Shown piece after piece: positions 14,216 to 15,664 of a DNA stretch of 15,664 nucleotides. Where the stretch lies: assembly GCA_023388835.1 (NCBI GenBank), contig JAEWFK010000039.1, forward strand, positions 1 to 15,664, read 5' to 3'. Under the pieces are notes generated by a model. That model did no database searches. It was given only the letters and a program-made list of their open reading frames with translations, and was not told the origin of the DNA. The position numbers and the translations under genes were made by a program. The stretch is from Pseudomonadota bacterium. GTDB taxonomy: Bacteria > Pseudomonadota > Gammaproteobacteria > Burkholderiales > Burkholderiaceae_B. Within the stretch, counting starts at the first letter, position 1. Each line of letters starts with the position of its first letter.

Positions 14216-15478
14216 ATGAGCGAGATTTCCCGCATCACGATCAACGGTCGGCGCCTGTGGCAATCGCTGATGGATCTGGCAGAAATCGGTGCCACGCCCA
14301 AAGGCGGCAATCGTCGGCTTGCGCTGTCGCCGCTCGATGGCCAGGGCCGTGATCTGGTCGTGGGGTGGATGCAAGAGGCCGGCCTGGAAATCACGGTCGA
14401 TCAGATCGGCAACATCTTCGGCCGCCGCGCGGGGCGCCGACCCTCGTTGCCGCCGGTCGCCATGGGGAGCCATATCGACACTCAGCCTACCGGTGGAAAA
14501 TTCGATGGTTGTTTCGGTGTGCTGGCGGGTCTGGAAGTCATCCGCAGCCTCAATGAAAAGGGCGTGGAGACCGATGCGCCGCTGGAGCTCGTCATCTGGA
14601 CCAACGAAGAGGGTACGCGGTTCGTGCCCGTCATGATGGGCTCGGGCGCATTCTGCAAGGTCTTTCCCCTGGAAACGGCTCTGGACGCCCGGGATGTGGA
14701 CGGAAAGACGGTGCGCGATGAATTGGTCAACATCGGTTATGCCGGCACGGCCGCGGTGCCTTCGCACGAGATCGGGAAGTACTTCGAGGCCCATATCGAA
14801 CAGGGCCCCATACTCGAGGCCCAGGACAAAGTGATAGGTGTCGTAACCGGTTCGCTAGGCTTGCGCTGGTATGACGTCACGGTAACGGGCATGGAGGCGC
14901 ATGCCGGCCCGACGCCCATGCCTTTGCGCCGCGACGCCCTGTACGCGTCTACGCATCTCATGCAGGAAGTCGTCAAGATCGCGCTGGACTTTGCCCCGGA
15001 AGGGCGCGGCACCGTCGGCGTGGCCAACGTTTTCCCGGCTTCGCGAAACGTGATTCCCGGCCGGGTCTCGTTTTCGGTAGATCTGCGCCACGAAGACGCC
15101 GGCAAGCTGGCGGAAATGGACGCCCGGCTGCGCGAGGCCTGCACGGCGCTGTCCGAAGGCCGGCTTTGCGGCTTCGCCGTGGAGGTCGATCTCAAGGACG
15201 TACAGCATTTTCCGCCTACGCCTTTCGCATCGGAACTGGTGGAATCCGTCAGGGGCCAGGCCCAGGCCCGCGGTTACCCGCACATGTCTATCGTGACCGG
15301 CGCGGGTCACGATGCCGTCTACATGGCCACCGTGAGTCCCACCGCAATGATATTCGTGCCGTGCAAGGACGGCATCAGTCACAACGAGATCGAAGACGCC
15401 AAGCCTGAGCACCTGGAAGCCGGCGCGAACGTCTTGCTGGGCGCCGTGCTGACCCAGGCCGGCGTGGTGTCCGGCTGA
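14216..15478 (+). CDS. M20 family Zn-dependent amidohydrolase (N-carbamoyl-amino-acid hydrolase / allantoate amidohydrolase / beta-ureidopropionase type)
   Basis: Predicted cytosolic binuclear metal hydrolase of the hydantoinase/carbamoylase subfamily, which cleaves carbamoyl or ureido groups and sometimes other N-acyl groups. It has 420 residues. Metal ligands are H86 (MGSHIDTQPTGGKFDG), D97, E132 with catalytic E131 (WTNEEGTRF), H193 (HIEQGP) and H389 (GISHNE). Substrate-binding features of the group are also present: R291 in SVDLRHED, N278 in RNVIPG, and the lid region GMEAHAGPTPM. The chosen ATG at 14216 has AAGGAA six bases upstream. An earlier in-frame ATG at 14201 overlaps the preceding stop (ATGA) and would add five residues. 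No hydantoinase or allantoinase gene accompanies it here, so the substrate stays open. The following transporter gene starts five bases after its stop. Confidence 0.9.
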   Translation: MSEISRITINGRRLWQSLMDLAEIGATPKGGNRRLALSPLDGQGRDLVVGWMQEAGLEITVDQIGNIFGRRAGRRPSLPPVAMGSHIDTQPTGGKFDGCFGVLAGLEVIRSLNEKGVETDAPLELVIWTNEEGTRFVPVMMGSGAFCKVFPLETALDARDVDGKTVRDELVNIGYAGTAAVPSHEIGKYFEAHIEQGPILEAQDKVIGVVTGSLGLRWYDVTVTGMEAHAGPTPMPLRRDALYASTHLMQEVVKIALDFAPEGRGTVGVANVFPASRNVIPGRVSFSVDLRHEDAGKLAEMDARLREACTALSEGRLCGFAVEVDLKDVQHFPPTPFASELVESVRGQAQARGYPHMSIVTGAGHDAVYMATVSPTAMIFVPCKDGISHNEIEDAKPEHLEAGANVLLGAVLTQAGVVSG

Positions 15479-15482
15479 CCTC

Positions 15483-15664
15483 ATGAGTGCGATGTCGGAA
15501 GCTCTGCAGTCGGTACAGGCTTCCCGCCGGACAGGCATCTTGCTTTTCCTGTGTGGACTGCTGACGTTTGCCATCTTCGATGCTTCGTCCAAGCATCTGC
15601 TGGCAACCTATCCGGCCCCCTTCCTGAATATCATGCGGTATGGCACGGTCGCGCTGCTGGGCGT
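15483..15664 (+). CDS. EamA/DMT-superfamily transporter, partial: C-terminus beyond window
   Basis: The start of an integral membrane protein; 60 codons are visible. After a short polar N-terminus (MSAMSEALQSVQASRRTG), a hydrophobic helix GILLFLCGLLTFAIFDASSKHL leads into YPAPFLNIMRYGTVALLG. This helix with a polar F-D-xSSK end, a short loop with proline and an R-Y before the second helix matches the first EamA repeat of drug/metabolite transporters. A second ATG lies three codons in (15492). No good ribosome site is seen for either, and the five-base gap to the preceding stop suggests coupling. Such proteins often export amino acids or metabolites. The family call rests on a short fragment. 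Confidence 0.75.
   Translation, partial: MSAMSEALQSVQASRRTGILLFLCGLLTFAIFDASSKHLLATYPAPFLNIMRYGTVALLG

Noticed and set aside
6187..15664. Ectoine or taurine catabolism as the role of the MocR-controlled operon
   Set aside because: MocR proteins control those pathways elsewhere, but no ectoine hydrolase, taurine transaminase or dioxygenase gene is present.

Overview
The window looks like chromosomal DNA of a high-G+C Gram-negative bacterium, most likely a betaproteobacterium near Bordetella/Achromobacter (Alcaligenaceae). This rests on base composition, the wealth of binding-protein-dependent transporters and the GGAGACAAC leaders before both binding-protein genes. It is an inference from style and content; no rRNA or other marker is present. 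I see no mobile element, CRISPR array, tRNA or rRNA.

Left part (1-2294, minus strand): a TRAP transporter operon in the order small permease (dctQ), large permease (dctM), binding protein (dctP, cut by the window start). Upstream on the same strand, across a 77-bp gap holding a long inverted repeat, is a small SET-domain protein methyltransferase gene (2372-2857). It diverges from a plus-strand acetolactate synthase catalytic-subunit gene (2932-4686) that has no regulatory-subunit gene beside it. The synthase gene runs tail to tail into a MocR-type regulator gene (4649-6187, minus), and their ends overlap by 38 bp.

Right part (6298-15664, plus strand): a tightly packed nine-gene run divergent from the MocR gene. 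The order is M20 deacylase, family 5 ABC binding protein, two Dpp-type permeases, a fused two-domain ABC ATPase, a small cupin, a histone-deacetylase-fold amidohydrolase, an M20 carbamoylase/allantoate-type amidohydrolase, and an EamA/DMT transporter cut by the window end. Gaps are -1 to about 100 bp, and a hairpin sits between the binding-protein and permease genes.

The simplest reading is a regulated uptake-and-hydrolysis operon. A peptide-like or N-acylated/N-carbamoylated compound is imported by the ABC system and stripped by up to three different zinc or binuclear amide hydrolases. The EamA protein may export a product or an excess intermediate, and the MocR protein (DNA-binding domain plus PLP-binding aminotransferase-like domain) senses an amine or amino acid. 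The substrate cannot be read from the sequence. The most telling point is that the deacetylase-fold enzyme keeps every catalytic residue of Mycoplana acetylpolyamine amidohydrolase but has lost all three acidic residues that recognise polyamines, so its substrate is probably something else.
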